Source of the DNA: Rhodobacter sp.
Lineage (GTDB): Bacteria; Pseudomonadota; Alphaproteobacteria; Rhodobacterales; Rhodobacteraceae
NCBI GenBank assembly: GCA_020637555.1
Contig: JACKKF010000004.1
Coordinates: 372,001-436,000, forward strand
Length of the DNA: 64,000 nucleotides
Direction: 5' to 3'
Below the pieces are notes generated by a model. That model did not search any database. It had not been told where the DNA came from and worked only from the letters and a program-made list of their open reading frames with translations. Position 1 is the stretch's first letter. Each line of letters opens with the position of its first letter. A program made the position numbers and the translations under genes. Shown one piece after another: positions 25,459 to 34,148 of this stretch.

Positions 25459-26901
25459 TCAGGCAACGCCACCGACGGTCAGGCCCTGGATCAGCACCGA
25501 CGGTTGACCAACGCCCACCGGCACCCATTGGCCGGCCTTGCCGCAGTTGCCGATGCCGGGGTCCAGGGCCAGGTCGTTGCCGATGCCGAGCACATTCTTC
25601 AGCGCGGTCGGCCCGTCGCCGATCAGCGTCGCGCCCTTGACCGGGGCGCCGACCTTGCCGTTCCTGACGCGGTAGGCCTCGGTGCAGCTGAACACGAACT
25701 TGCCCGAGGTGATGTCGACCTGCCCGCCACCGAAGCCGACCGCCCAGATGCCGTCCGCCATGCTGGCGACCAGGGCCTCAGGGTTGTCCTGACCGGCCAG
25801 CATGACGGTGTTGGTCATGCGCGGCATCGGGGCGTGGGCATGGCTTTCCCGCCGTCCGTTGCCGGTGGGCGCAACGCCCATGAGGCGGGCGTTCTGGCGG
25901 TCCTGCATGTAGCCGACCAGGACCCCGTCCTCGATCAGCACGGTGCGTTCGCTGGGCGTGCCCTCGTCATCCACGGTGATCGACCCGCGCCGGTCGGGGA
26001 GGGTGCCGTCGTCCAGCACCGTCACGCCGCGCGCGGCCACCTGCTGCCCCATCAGCCCGGCAAAGGCCGAGGTTTTCTTGCGGTTGAAATCGCCTTCCAG
26101 GCCATGTCCCACGGCCTCGTGCAGCAGAATGCCGGGCCAGCCCGGGCCCAGAACCACCTGGAAGGAACCGGCGGGGGCCGGCTCCGCATCGAGGTTCACC
26201 AGCGCCACGCGCAACGCCTCGTGCGCGACCGGCTGCCAGTGCGCGGGGTCCATCAGCCCCGACAGGCCGATCCGCCCGCCGCCGCCGTAATGACCCGATT
26301 CGCGGCGCCCGTCACGTTCCACGATCACCGCGATCGAGATGCGCGCCATGGGCCGGATATCGGTGATCAGCCCGCCTTCGGGGCGCAGGATCGCCACCTC
26401 CTGCAGGCTGGCTGCCAGGGTCGCGGTGACCTGGACCACGCGCTTGTCCAACGCGCGCAGATAATCGTCTATGGCGCGCAGGGTCTCGATCTTGGCGGCA
26501 AAGCTCGCGTCGGCGATGGGGTCGAAATCGCCATAGAGATGCCGATTGGTTCCGGCGGGCGCCGCCGCCAGCGTGCCGCCCCCCGCGCCCACGGCCAGCC
26601 GCGCCATTCCGACCGCCCGTTTCAGGGCGCTTTCACTCAATTCCGAGGCATGGGCATAGCCTGCGACATCGCCCCGCACCGCGCGCAGGCCGAATCCCTC
26701 GGCCGCGTCGTAGCCGGCACTGCGAATCCGCCCGTCATCCAGCACGAGTGATTCGGACCGGCGCCGTTCCAGAAACAGCTCGCCATCGTCGGCGCCGGCG
26801 ATCGCACTGCGCAGCAGGGACAGGCTGTTGTCCCGGTCCAACGCGGTTTCAAAGGGGCGGAACGGGGCCTCGGGGGTCTGCGCGGCTGCGGTGGCGGTCA
26901 T
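25459..26901 (-). CDS. tldD: TldD, metalloprotease subunit
   Basis: TldD of the TldD/TldE (PmbA) protease, which trims modified peptides and acts in CcdA turnover and microcin maturation in E. coli. It has 480 residues. The zinc site is HEAVGHGLEGD, with the downstream cysteine motif near IGNCGKAGQWVPVG and the FVFSCTEAY segment. AAAGGAC precedes the chosen ATG (26899-26901). It is divergent from ctaC, with a candidate FnrL site between them. The partner tldE is not in the window. Confidence 0.93.
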   Translation of the reverse strand: MTATAAAQTPEAPFRPFETALDRDNSLSLLRSAIAGADDGELFLERRRSESLVLDDGRIRSAGYDAAEGFGLRAVRGDVAGYAHASELSESALKRAVGMARLAVGAGGGTLAAAPAGTNRHLYGDFDPIADASFAAKIETLRAIDDYLRALDKRVVQVTATLAASLQEVAILRPEGGLITDIRPMARISIAVIVERDGRRESGHYGGGGRIGLSGLMDPAHWQPVAHEALRVALVNLDAEPAPAGSFQVVLGPGWPGILLHEAVGHGLEGDFNRKKTSAFAGLMGQQVAARGVTVLDDGTLPDRRGSITVDDEGTPSERTVLIEDGVLVGYMQDRQNARLMGVAPTGNGRRESHAHAPMPRMTNTVMLAGQDNPEALVASMADGIWAVGFGGGQVDITSGKFVFSCTEAYRVRNGKVGAPVKGATLIGDGPTALKNVLGIGNDLALDPGIGNCGKAGQWVPVGVGQPSVLIQGLTVGGVA

Positions 26902-26932
26902 CGGGGTCCTTTCGCATCGGGATGGCGCGTCC

Positions 26933-26946
26933 TTGACACAGATCAA
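26933..26946. promoter_or_regulatory. Candidate FnrL/FNR binding site
   Basis: TTGACACAGATCAA fits the FNR-family palindrome TTGAY-N4-RTCAA exactly. It lies in the divergent region between tldD (start 26901) and the cytochrome oxidase gene ctaC (start 27129), about 66 bp before the likely ctaC transcription start. Confidence 0.6.
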
Positions 26947-26970
26947 GTGGCGGCAACCTGACGCATTGGT

Positions 26971-26999
26971 TTGGCTTGTTCTGGCGATGCTAATATGAT
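26971..26999 (+). promoter_or_regulatory. Candidate promoter of the ctaC oxidase cluster
   Basis: TTGGCT (26971-26976) and TATGAT (26994-26999) are 17 bp apart in an AT-richer patch. They would give a 5' untranslated leader of about 120 nt before ctaC. Confidence 0.45.
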
Positions 27000-27128
27000 T
27001 TTAGGAGAGAGGGAAACCGCCCGTGTCGGCGGGTGCCCCGTTCTGCGCGATCCCCGCGCGACGCGGCACCCTGACTGTCCGGCGGTGGAGAATGACGGTC
27101 GAAGAGCCGCGTAAAACGGGAACATAAG

Positions 27129-28034
27129 ATGCATCTTTTCAAGGACCTCACCCGTCTGTCCGCCAAGATGGCCACCGGTCTGGGCGGTGTGGCGCTGTCG
27201 CTGGCCGTGTCCGGTCAGGCCATGGCGCAGACCGTCATCGACGGCCTGCCGGTTCGGGGCGCACCGCATCCCGAGGGGATCGCGCTGCAACCGGCCTCGA
27301 CCTCGCTGGCGGACGAGGCGCACTGGATCGACCACATGGTGCTGATCATCATCGGGATCATCACTGCGTTCGTCTGCGCCCTGCTGCTGTGGGTGATCCT
27401 GCGCTACAACCGCCGGGTCAACCAGACACCGGCGCGTTTCACCCACAACTCGCCGCTGGAAGTGGCCTGGACGATCCTGCCGATCTTCATCCTGATCTTC
27501 ATCGGCTCGTTCACCGTGCCCGCGCTGTTCCGCCAGCAGATCATGCCGCAGGCCGATGTGACCATCAAGATCACCGGCTATCAGTGGTATTGGGGCTACG
27601 AATACCCCGATCACGGCGTCGAATTCTCCAGCTACCTGCTGCAACCCGACGAACTGGAAGCGCATGGCTACGATCAGAGCTTCAACCTGCTCGCCGTCGA
27701 TGAGCCGATGGTGGTGCCGGTCGGGCGCAACGTCGTCATCCAGGTCACCGGCGCCGACGTGATCCACTCGTGGACGATCCCGGCCTTCTCGGTCAAGCAG
27801 GACGCCGTTCCCGGCCGCCTGGCGCAGGCCTGGTTCAACGTCGAGGAGCCGGGGATCTACTTTGGCCAGTGCTCGGAACTCTGCGGTCAGGGCCATGCCT
27901 ACATGCCGATCGAGATCCGCGCCGTGTCGGAAGAGGATTACATCGCCTGGCTGCAATCGCACGGCGCGACCAACCTCGCCGCCGCGCCGGGCTACACCGA
28001 GGCCGCGACGCAGCTGGCCTCGGCCTCGAACTGA
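27129..28034 (+). CDS. ctaC: CtaC (CoxB), cytochrome c oxidase subunit II
   Basis: Subunit II of the aa3-type oxidase. It holds the binuclear CuA centre that accepts electrons from cytochrome c. It has 301 residues: a cleavable signal (ending SGQAMAQT), two transmembrane helices (about 75-100 and 115-138), and then the periplasmic cupredoxin domain with GYQWYWGYEYPD, the first His in DVIHSWTIP, and the CuA loop QCSELCGQGHAYMPI. It opens the ctaC-ctaB-ctaG-ctaE-surf1 series. Confidence 0.96.
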   Translation: MHLFKDLTRLSAKMATGLGGVALSLAVSGQAMAQTVIDGLPVRGAPHPEGIALQPASTSLADEAHWIDHMVLIIIGIITAFVCALLLWVILRYNRRVNQTPARFTHNSPLEVAWTILPIFILIFIGSFTVPALFRQQIMPQADVTIKITGYQWYWGYEYPDHGVEFSSYLLQPDELEAHGYDQSFNLLAVDEPMVVPVGRNVVIQVTGADVIHSWTIPAFSVKQDAVPGRLAQAWFNVEEPGIYFGQCSELCGQGHAYMPIEIRAVSEEDYIAWLQSHGATNLAAAPGYTEAATQLASASN

Positions 28035-28043
28035 CGTGAACGC

Positions 28044-28080
28044 GGACGCCGCGCGCGGGCCCGGCCCCCGCGCGGCGTCC
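28044..28080 (+). terminator. Strong hairpin between ctaC and ctaB
   Basis: A perfect 12-bp stem GGACGCCGCGCG/CGCGCGGCGTCC (28044-28055 with 28069-28080) has a 13-nt loop. There is no T-tract. It could stabilise the ctaC mRNA 3' end or reduce read-through into the assembly genes. Confidence 0.55.
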
Positions 28081-28099
28081 GATCCTTCCCGGGGGTAAG

Positions 28100-29074
28100 A
28101 TGAGCGACATTCAGGCAGATATCGCGGTGCAGGGCGGCGGAACCGGCGAGGCCGGTTTCGGCGATTATGTGCAGCTTCTGAAGCCGCGCGTGATGTCGCT
28201 GGTGGTCTTTACCGCCATGGTCGGGCTGCTGGTCGCGCCCGTGCATCTGCACCCGGTCGAATCGCTGGCCGCGATCATCTTCATCGCCCTGGGCGGCGGC
28301 GCCTCGGGCGCGCTGAACATGTGGTGGGACGCCGATATCGACCGCGTGATGCGCCGGACCGCCAAGCGGCCCTTGCCGGCCGGTACCATCCAGCCCGGCG
28401 AGGCGCTGGGTCTGGGCCTGGCGCTGTCGGGGATCAGCGTGGTCATGCTGGCGCTGGCCACGAACGTGCTGGCGGGGGGGCTGCTGGCCTTCACCATCTT
28501 CTTCTATGCCGTGGTCTACACGATCTGGCTGAAACGCTCGACGCCGCAGAACATCGTGATCGGTGGGGCGGCCGGCGCTTTCCCTCCGATGATCGGATGG
28601 GCGGCGGCGACCGGGCAGATCGGCATCGAATCGGTGCTGATGTTTCTGCTCATCTTCATGTGGACGCCGCCCCATTTCTGGGCGCTGGCGCTGTTCATGA
28701 ACGATGACTACGACAAGGCCCGCGTGCCGATGCTGACGGTGACCCACGGTCGCCGGGCGACGCGGGCGCATATCCTGGTCTACACCTTGGCCCTGATGCC
28801 GGTGGCGCTGGGCGCGGCGTTCACCACCATCGGCGGGCCGATCTATCTGGCCGTGTCGCTGGTTCTGAATGCCTTGTTCGTGATTGGCGCCGTGCGGATC
28901 TGGCGCCGTCGCGAGGACGCCGCGCAGGCAGACAAATACGCGGTTGAAAAACGCTTCTTCGCGTTGTCGCTGGCCTATCTGTTCCTGCATTTCATGGCTT
29001 TCCTGGTCGAGGCGACGCCCTGGGCGGACCGCCTGGCCGAACTGGCGCATTGGGGGGCCGTGACATGGGGCTGA
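28100..29074 (+). CDS. ctaB: CtaB (CyoE/Cox10), protoheme IX farnesyltransferase
   Basis: Heme O synthase. It adds a farnesyl group to heme b, the first step to heme A. The 324-residue UbiA-type prenyltransferase has about nine helices, the first aspartate-rich motif NMWWDADIDRVMRRTAKRPLP, and the second MNDDYDKARVPMLTVTHG. LKPRVMSLVVFTAMVG at the N-terminus is typical. The last codons overlap the next small gene by 10 nt. Confidence 0.95.
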   Translation: MSDIQADIAVQGGGTGEAGFGDYVQLLKPRVMSLVVFTAMVGLLVAPVHLHPVESLAAIIFIALGGGASGALNMWWDADIDRVMRRTAKRPLPAGTIQPGEALGLGLALSGISVVMLALATNVLAGGLLAFTIFFYAVVYTIWLKRSTPQNIVIGGAAGAFPPMIGWAAATGQIGIESVLMFLLIFMWTPPHFWALALFMNDDYDKARVPMLTVTHGRRATRAHILVYTLALMPVALGAAFTTIGGPIYLAVSLVLNALFVIGAVRIWRRREDAAQADKYAVEKRFFALSLAYLFLHFMAFLVEATPWADRLAELAHWGAVTWG

Positions 29075-29274
29075 CACAAGAACACGACCTGCACCGCCGT
29101 CGGCGCAGCCGCAATGTCGGTCTCGGCCTGGTGCTGGCGGCCTTCATCGCGCTGACCTTCGGTCTCACCATGGTCAAGATCAGCCAGGGCAGCGACATGC
29201 AGGGCTACGACCACACCTATCAGCTGAGCCCGCGGCACAGCACCAACCCCAGCGGGGCGGAGGCCGGGCAATGA
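29065..29274 (+). CDS. Small single-helix membrane protein of the oxidase cluster
   Basis: A 69-residue protein: basic N-terminus (HDLHRRRRSRNVG), one helix (GLGLVLAAFIALTFGLTMVKI), and a polar tail. It overlaps ctaB by 10 nt and ctaG by ATGA, which argues for real translation. Small membrane ORFs at this position are usual in rhodobacteral oxidase clusters and may assist assembly. That role is inference. Confidence 0.72.
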   Translation: MGLTQEHDLHRRRRSRNVGLGLVLAAFIALTFGLTMVKISQGSDMQGYDHTYQLSPRHSTNPSGAEAGQ

Positions 29275-29855
29275 TGCGGTGGTGGCGCAGCCTCGACGGG
29301 ATCGGCCGCACCGCGGTGACCACGGTTGGCGTGGTGCTGGTGATGGGCGCGCTGGCCTGGGCGGCGATCCCCGCCTACAACCTGTTCTGCCGTGTCACCG
29401 GCTACGGCGGCACCACCGCGCGGTCCGAGACCCCGTCGGACGTGGTGCTGGACCAGGAGGTGACCATCCGCTTCGACGCCGGGGTCGAACGCGGCTTTCC
29501 CTGGGAATTCCACCCCGTCGAGCGCACGATGCGGCTGCGAATCGGGGAAACCGGCATGGCGTTCTACGAGGCCTATAACCCCACCGACCATGTGATCGCG
29601 GGCTCGGCCAGCTACAATGTCACGCCCTATTCGGCGGGCGGCTATTTCATCAAGATCGCCTGCTTCTGCTTTACCATGCAGGTGCTGCAACCCGGTGAGC
29701 GCGTGCAGATGCCGGTGACGTTCTATGTCGATCCGGACATCGTGAACGATCCCGATGTCCAGGCCGAAGGGCTGACCACCATCACCCTGTCCTATACCTT
29801 CCATCCGGCCGAACTGCCCGAAGACAGCCAGGCCGCCACGGTCGAAACGAACTGA
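29271..29855 (+). CDS. ctaG: CtaG (Cox11), cytochrome oxidase copper chaperone
   Basis: Periplasm-facing membrane-anchored chaperone delivering copper to the CuB site of subunit I. It has 194 residues: one N-terminal helix with WAAIPAYNLFCRVTGYGGTT, then the immunoglobulin-like domain. The Cu-binding motif CFCF is in YFIKIACFCFTMQVL, and the first cysteine is in LFCRVTG. The ATG overlaps the preceding stop. Confidence 0.95.
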   Translation: MMRWWRSLDGIGRTAVTTVGVVLVMGALAWAAIPAYNLFCRVTGYGGTTARSETPSDVVLDQEVTIRFDAGVERGFPWEFHPVERTMRLRIGETGMAFYEAYNPTDHVIAGSASYNVTPYSAGGYFIKIACFCFTMQVLQPGERVQMPVTFYVDPDIVNDPDVQAEGLTTITLSYTFHPAELPEDSQAATVETN

Positions 29856-29935
29856 GGAATTCGGCCCCCCAGCCGGGGCCGGGAACGAAAGGACCGCGCA
29901 AGCGGCAAGAAACGGGAAAGTCTGAGGGAACCCAT

Positions 29936-30738
29936 ATGGCCCACGCAAAGAACCACGATTACCACGTCCTGCCACCGTCGATCTGGCCGTTCGTCGGCGC
30001 GGTCTCGGCCTTTATCATGTTGACCGGCGGCATTCTGTGGATGCACGACATGGGGCCATGGATCTTCCTGATCGGCCTCGGTCGGTGTGCTCTACACCAT
30101 GTATGCTTGGTGGGCTGACGTCATCGTCGAAAGCCAGTCGGGCGACCACACCCCGGTCGTGGTGATCGGCCTGCGCTATGGGTTCATCCTGTTCATCATC
30201 TCCGAGGTGATGTTCTTCTCGGCGTGGTTCTGGACCTTCTTCAAGCACGCCCTTTATCCGATGGGGCCGGACTATCCCGCCGTCGACGGCCCTCGCCGCC
30301 CGCCGGGATCGAGACCTTCAACCCTGGCACCTGCCGCTGATCAACACCCTGATCCTGCTGCTTTCAGGCTGCGCCGCGACCTGGGCCCACCATGCGCTGG
30401 TGCACGACAACAACCGCAAGGACATGGCGAACGGTCTGATCCTCGCCGTCGTGCTGGGTCTGTGTTTCACCGTGCTGCAGGGCTACGAATACAGCCACGC
30501 CGCTTTCGGTTTTGCCGGCAACATCTATGGCGCCTCGTTCTTCATGGCCACCGGCTTCCACGGCGCGCATGTGATCATCGGCACGATCTTCCTGTTCATC
30601 TGCTATCTGCGGGTGCGCGCCGGCCACTTCACCCCGGAACGCCACGTCGGCTTCGAGGCCGCAGCCTGGTATTGGCACTTCGTCGATGTGGTCTGGCTGT
30701 TCCTGTTCGCGGCGATCTACGTCTGGGGCCAGGGCTGA
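29936..30738 (+). pseudogene. ctaE: CtaE (CoxC), cytochrome c oxidase subunit III, three frameshifts in this sequence
   Basis: Subunit III of the aa3 oxidase, with seven helices. Translated in pieces, it gives a full family protein: MAHAKNHDYHVLPPSIWPF, WWADVIVESQSGDHTPVV, SEVMFFSAWFWTFFK, HALVHDNNRKDMANGL, FFMATGFHGAHVIIGT and the last helix WHFVDVVWLFLFAAIYVWG. The frame breaks at about 30080 (one extra G), about 30291 (one base missing) and about 30322 (one base missing). The start has GAGGG upstream. As in rel, clustered indels in an otherwise conserved essential-type gene suggest consensus error. Confidence 0.85.
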
Positions 30739-30767
30739 AGTCGCGCTTCGACTTGCTGACCGACACG

Positions 30768-30797
30768 CGGGGGGCTATGTGCCCCCCGTTATCTTTG
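30768..30797 (+). terminator. Hairpin between ctaE and surf1
   Basis: An 8-bp perfect stem CGGGGGGC/GCCCCCCG (30768-30775 with 30781-30788) with a TATGT loop is followed by TTATCTTT. It is a weak intrinsic terminator or attenuator just before surf1. Confidence 0.5.
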
Positions 30798-30813
30798 CAG
30801 GAAGGGCGCGGGC

Positions 30814-31491
30814 ATGGGCCGGTTGATCGGGGCAGGGATTTTCGGGATCGTCGGCGTGGCGATCCTCATGTCGCTGGGATTCTGGCAACTTCGGCGGCTG
30901 GAGTGGAAGCTGGATCTGATCGCCCATGTCGAATCGCGCGTGCATGAGGCGCCGATCCCGTTGCCCGTGGCGCCGGACCCGGCGACAGACCGCTTCCAGC
31001 CCGTTACCGTGGCCGGGCGTTTCACCGGCGAGGCGGTGCATGTCCTTTCCAGCATCGAAGGGATCGGCCCCGGAAGTCGCGTGATCGCGGTGCTGCAAAC
31101 GCCGGATGACCGCCGCGTTCTGGTGGACCGCGGGTTCCTGCCCGAGGCCGCGCGCACGGGGTATGACCTGACCGCCGACACGGCCAGCGTGACCGGCAAC
31201 CTCGACTGGCCCGCCGACAGCGACAGCTACACGCCGGCGCCCGATCTGGACCATGGGCTGTGGTTCTCGCGCGAGGCTGCGCCGATCGCCCGGGCGCTGA
31301 ACGCCGAGCCGTTCCTGATCGTCGCCAGTCACGACAGCGCCGCCGCGCCCCCCCTGGTCACGGTGCCGATCAGCACCGCGATCTTCCGCAACGATCACCT
31401 GGAATATGCGATCACCTGGTTTCTGCTCGCCGCGGTCTGGGCGGTGATGACATTCGCCCTGCTGTGGCGTATCCAGCGCAGCAAGGCTTGA
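30814..31491 (+). CDS. SURF1 family cytochrome oxidase assembly protein
   Basis: Shy1/SURF1-type factor for heme A insertion into subunit I. It has 225 residues, with helices at both ends (AGIFGIVGVAILMSLGFWQL and YAITWFLLAAVWAVMTFALLW) and a periplasmic domain between. Motifs seen are GFWQLRRLEWK, VAGRF, VLVDRGFLP and NDHLEYAITWF. It ends 9 nt before thrC, a neighbour order common in Rhodobacterales. Confidence 0.93.
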   Translation: MGRLIGAGIFGIVGVAILMSLGFWQLRRLEWKLDLIAHVESRVHEAPIPLPVAPDPATDRFQPVTVAGRFTGEAVHVLSSIEGIGPGSRVIAVLQTPDDRRVLVDRGFLPEAARTGYDLTADTASVTGNLDWPADSDSYTPAPDLDHGLWFSREAAPIARALNAEPFLIVASHDSAAAPPLVTVPISTAIFRNDHLEYAITWFLLAAVWAVMTFALLWRIQRSKA

Positions 31492-31500
31492 GGACTTCCG

Positions 31501-32889
31501 ATGCACTATATCTCGACCCGGGGCAGCGCGCCCGTTCTGACCTTCGAACAGGCGATGCTCACGGGCCTGGCCCGCGATGGCGGTCTGTATGTGCCCGAAA
31601 CCGTGCCGCAATTCTCGCCCGACGAGATCGCGGCGCTGGCCGGGTTGCCGTATGAGGAGATCGCCTTCAAGGTGATCCGCCCCTTCATCGGGCAGACCTT
31701 TGACGACACGCATCTCGAGAAGCTGATCGAACGCGCCTACCAGGGTTTTGGCCATGCCGCGCGGGCGCCCTTGAAGCAATTGGCCCCCAACCATTTCCTG
31801 CTGGAACTGTTCCACGGTCCGACGCTGGCATTCAAGGACTTTGCCATGCAGTTGATCGGCCAGTTCTTCCAGGCCTCGCTGGATCGGTCAGGCGAGCGGG
31901 TCACCATCGTGGGCGCGACCTCGGGGGATACCGGCTCGGCCGCGATCGAGGCGTTTCGCGGGCTGCCCAATGTCGATGTGTTCATCCTGTTCCCGCATGG
32001 CCGCGTGAGCGAGGTCCAGCGCCGCCAGATGACCACCCCCGACGACGCCAATGTCCATGCCATCGCGGTGGACGGCGATTTCGATACCTGCCAGGCCCTG
32101 CTCAAGGACATGTTCAACGATTTCGCGTTCCGTGACCGGGTGCGGCTGGCGGGGGTGAACAGCATCAACTGGGCCCGGGTGCTGGCGCAGGTGGTCTATT
32201 ATTTCAGCGCCGCGACCAGCCTTGGCGCGCCGCATCGCGCGGTGGATTTCACCGTGCCCACCGGCAATTTCGGCGACATATTCGCCGGCTATATCGCGCG
32301 CCGGATGGGGCTGCCCATCGGCAAGCTGGTGATCGCCACCAACCAGAACGACATCCTGCATCGCTGCCTGACAACCGGCATCTACCGGACCGAGGGGGTC
32401 CTGCCGTCGATCTCGCCGTCGATGGATATTCAGGTCAGCTCGAATTTCGAACGCGCGGTGTTCGATGCCTATGGCCGCGACGGCAAGGCGGTGGCGCAGC
32501 TCATGGACGACTTGAAGGCAACCGGCGCCTTCACCGTGTCGCAGGGCGCGCTTCAGGCCCTGCGCGAGGTGTTCGATTCGGGCTGCGTCAGCGAAAAGGA
32601 AACCTCGGCCACGATTTCGGCCACGCTTGCGGCCTCGGCCGAGCTGATCTGCCCGCATACCGCCGTCGGCGTCGCCGTGGCCGAGGATCACATGGGCACG
32701 AACCCGATGGTCACGCTGGCCACCGCCCACCCCGCCAAGTTCCCCGATGCGGTCCAGGGGGCCACGGGGTTGCGCCCGCCGCTGCCGCCGCGCATGGCCG
32801 ATCTGTTCGACCGGCCCGAACGGGTGACACGCATGACCAACGACCGCGCGGCGCTGCAGGCGCTGATCCTCGAACGGACGGGGGCGTGA
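31501..32889 (+). CDS. thrC: ThrC, threonine synthase
   Basis: PLP enzyme converting O-phospho-L-homoserine to threonine. It has 462 residues, of the longer threonine synthase class. The PLP lysine is Lys112 in HGPTLAFKDFAMQ, and the phosphate-binding stretch is VGATSGDTGSAAIEAF. Then come PTGNFGDIFAGYIARRMGLP and SPSMDIQVSSNFER. TGATG couples it to the peptidase gene that follows. Confidence 0.96.
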   Translation: MHYISTRGSAPVLTFEQAMLTGLARDGGLYVPETVPQFSPDEIAALAGLPYEEIAFKVIRPFIGQTFDDTHLEKLIERAYQGFGHAARAPLKQLAPNHFLLELFHGPTLAFKDFAMQLIGQFFQASLDRSGERVTIVGATSGDTGSAAIEAFRGLPNVDVFILFPHGRVSEVQRRQMTTPDDANVHAIAVDGDFDTCQALLKDMFNDFAFRDRVRLAGVNSINWARVLAQVVYYFSAATSLGAPHRAVDFTVPTGNFGDIFAGYIARRMGLPIGKLVIATNQNDILHRCLTTGIYRTEGVLPSISPSMDIQVSSNFERAVFDAYGRDGKAVAQLMDDLKATGAFTVSQGALQALREVFDSGCVSEKETSATISATLAASAELICPHTAVGVAVAEDHMGTNPMVTLATAHPAKFPDAVQGATGLRPPLPPRMADLFDRPERVTRMTNDRAALQALILERTGA

Positions 32890-34148
32890 TGCACCGCGTC
32901 ACCACGCTGCCGAACGGCTTTCGCATCGTCACCGAACCCATGCCCGGGCTGGCCTCGGCCGCGGTGGGCATTTGGGTGACGGCCGGCGCCCGCCACGAAC
33001 AGGCGGAACAGAATGGCATCGCGCATTTCCTGGAACACATGGCGTTCAAGGGCACGGCGCGCCGCACCGCGCTGCAGATCGCCGAGGAGATCGAGGACGT
33101 CGGCGGATATATCAACGCCTATACCTCGCGCGAGATGACGGCCTATTACGCGCGCGTGCTGGAAGCCGACGTGCCGCTGGCGCTGGATGTGATCGCCGAC
33201 ATCGTGCTGAATCCCGCGTTCGACACCCGCGAAATCGAGGTCGAGCGCCATGTCATCCTGCAGGAAATCGGTCAGGCCGCCGATACGCCCGATGATGTGA
33301 TCTTTGACTGGCTGCAAGAGGCGAGCTATCCCGATCAGCCCCTGGGGCGCCCCATTCTGGGCCCGGCGGATCGCATCGCGCGCTATGACGCGGGCGACCT
33401 CAGGCGTTTCGTGACCGGGCACTATGGGCCGGGGCAGATGATTCTGGCCGCCTCGGGCGCGGTGCAGCACGACATGCTGGTCACCCTGGCCGAGGCGCTT
33501 TTTGGCCATCTGCCCACGCTGATCATGCCGCCGGCCGCCCCGGCGCAGTTTCACATCAACGAACGGCGCGAGGTGAAGGACCTGGAACAGGCGCATGTCG
33601 CGCTGGCCTTCGAGGGGCCCGCGTTTCGCGATCCCGACCTGTTCACCGCGCAGATCTACGCGGCGGCGATGGGGGGGGGCATGTCCTCGCGCCTGTTCCA
33701 GAAGCTGCGCGAGGAACGCGGTCTGTGCTATACCACCTTTGCCCAGGCAGGGGCCCATGACGACACGGGCGCGATCACCATCTATGCGGGCACCGGCGAG
33801 GAAGACCTGGCGGAACTGGCAACGCTGACCATCGACGAGATGAAACGCGCTGCCACGGATCTGAGCGAGACCGAGATCGCCCGCGCCCGCACGCAGATGA
33901 AGGCGGGGCTGCTCATGGGGCTGGAAAGTCCATCGAGCCGGGCCGAGCGTCTGGCGCGCCTGCTGGCGATCTGGGACCGGGTGCCGGATCTCGAGGAAAC
34001 CATCCAGAAGATCGACGCCGTGGATCTGCCCTCGATCCGGGCCTATGCCGAGAAACTGGTGACCGAGGCCCGCGTCAGCATGGCGCTTTATGGCCCGGTG
34101 GCAGGCGCCCCCTCACTGGAGGCGCTGCGCGAAAGGCTGGTGGCGTGA
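32889..34148 (+). CDS. M16-family zinc peptidase (processing-peptidase like)
   Basis: Pitrilysin-family metallopeptidase, 419 residues. The inverted zinc motif H46-x2-E49-H50 is in GIAHFLEHMAFKGT, with the third ligand region EIEVERHVILQEIGQ. The second half has GGGMSSRLFQKLREERGLCYT. These resemble the beta subunit of mitochondrial processing peptidase; the bacterial substrate is unknown. The ATG shares a base with the thrC stop (TGATG). A GTG three bases earlier is possible. Confidence 0.92.
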   Translation: MHRVTTLPNGFRIVTEPMPGLASAAVGIWVTAGARHEQAEQNGIAHFLEHMAFKGTARRTALQIAEEIEDVGGYINAYTSREMTAYYARVLEADVPLALDVIADIVLNPAFDTREIEVERHVILQEIGQAADTPDDVIFDWLQEASYPDQPLGRPILGPADRIARYDAGDLRRFVTGHYGPGQMILAASGAVQHDMLVTLAEALFGHLPTLIMPPAAPAQFHINERREVKDLEQAHVALAFEGPAFRDPDLFTAQIYAAAMGGGMSSRLFQKLREERGLCYTTFAQAGAHDDTGAITIYAGTGEEDLAELATLTIDEMKRAATDLSETEIARARTQMKAGLLMGLESPSSRAERLARLLAIWDRVPDLEETIQKIDAVDLPSIRAYAEKLVTEARVSMALYGPVAGAPSLEALRERLVA

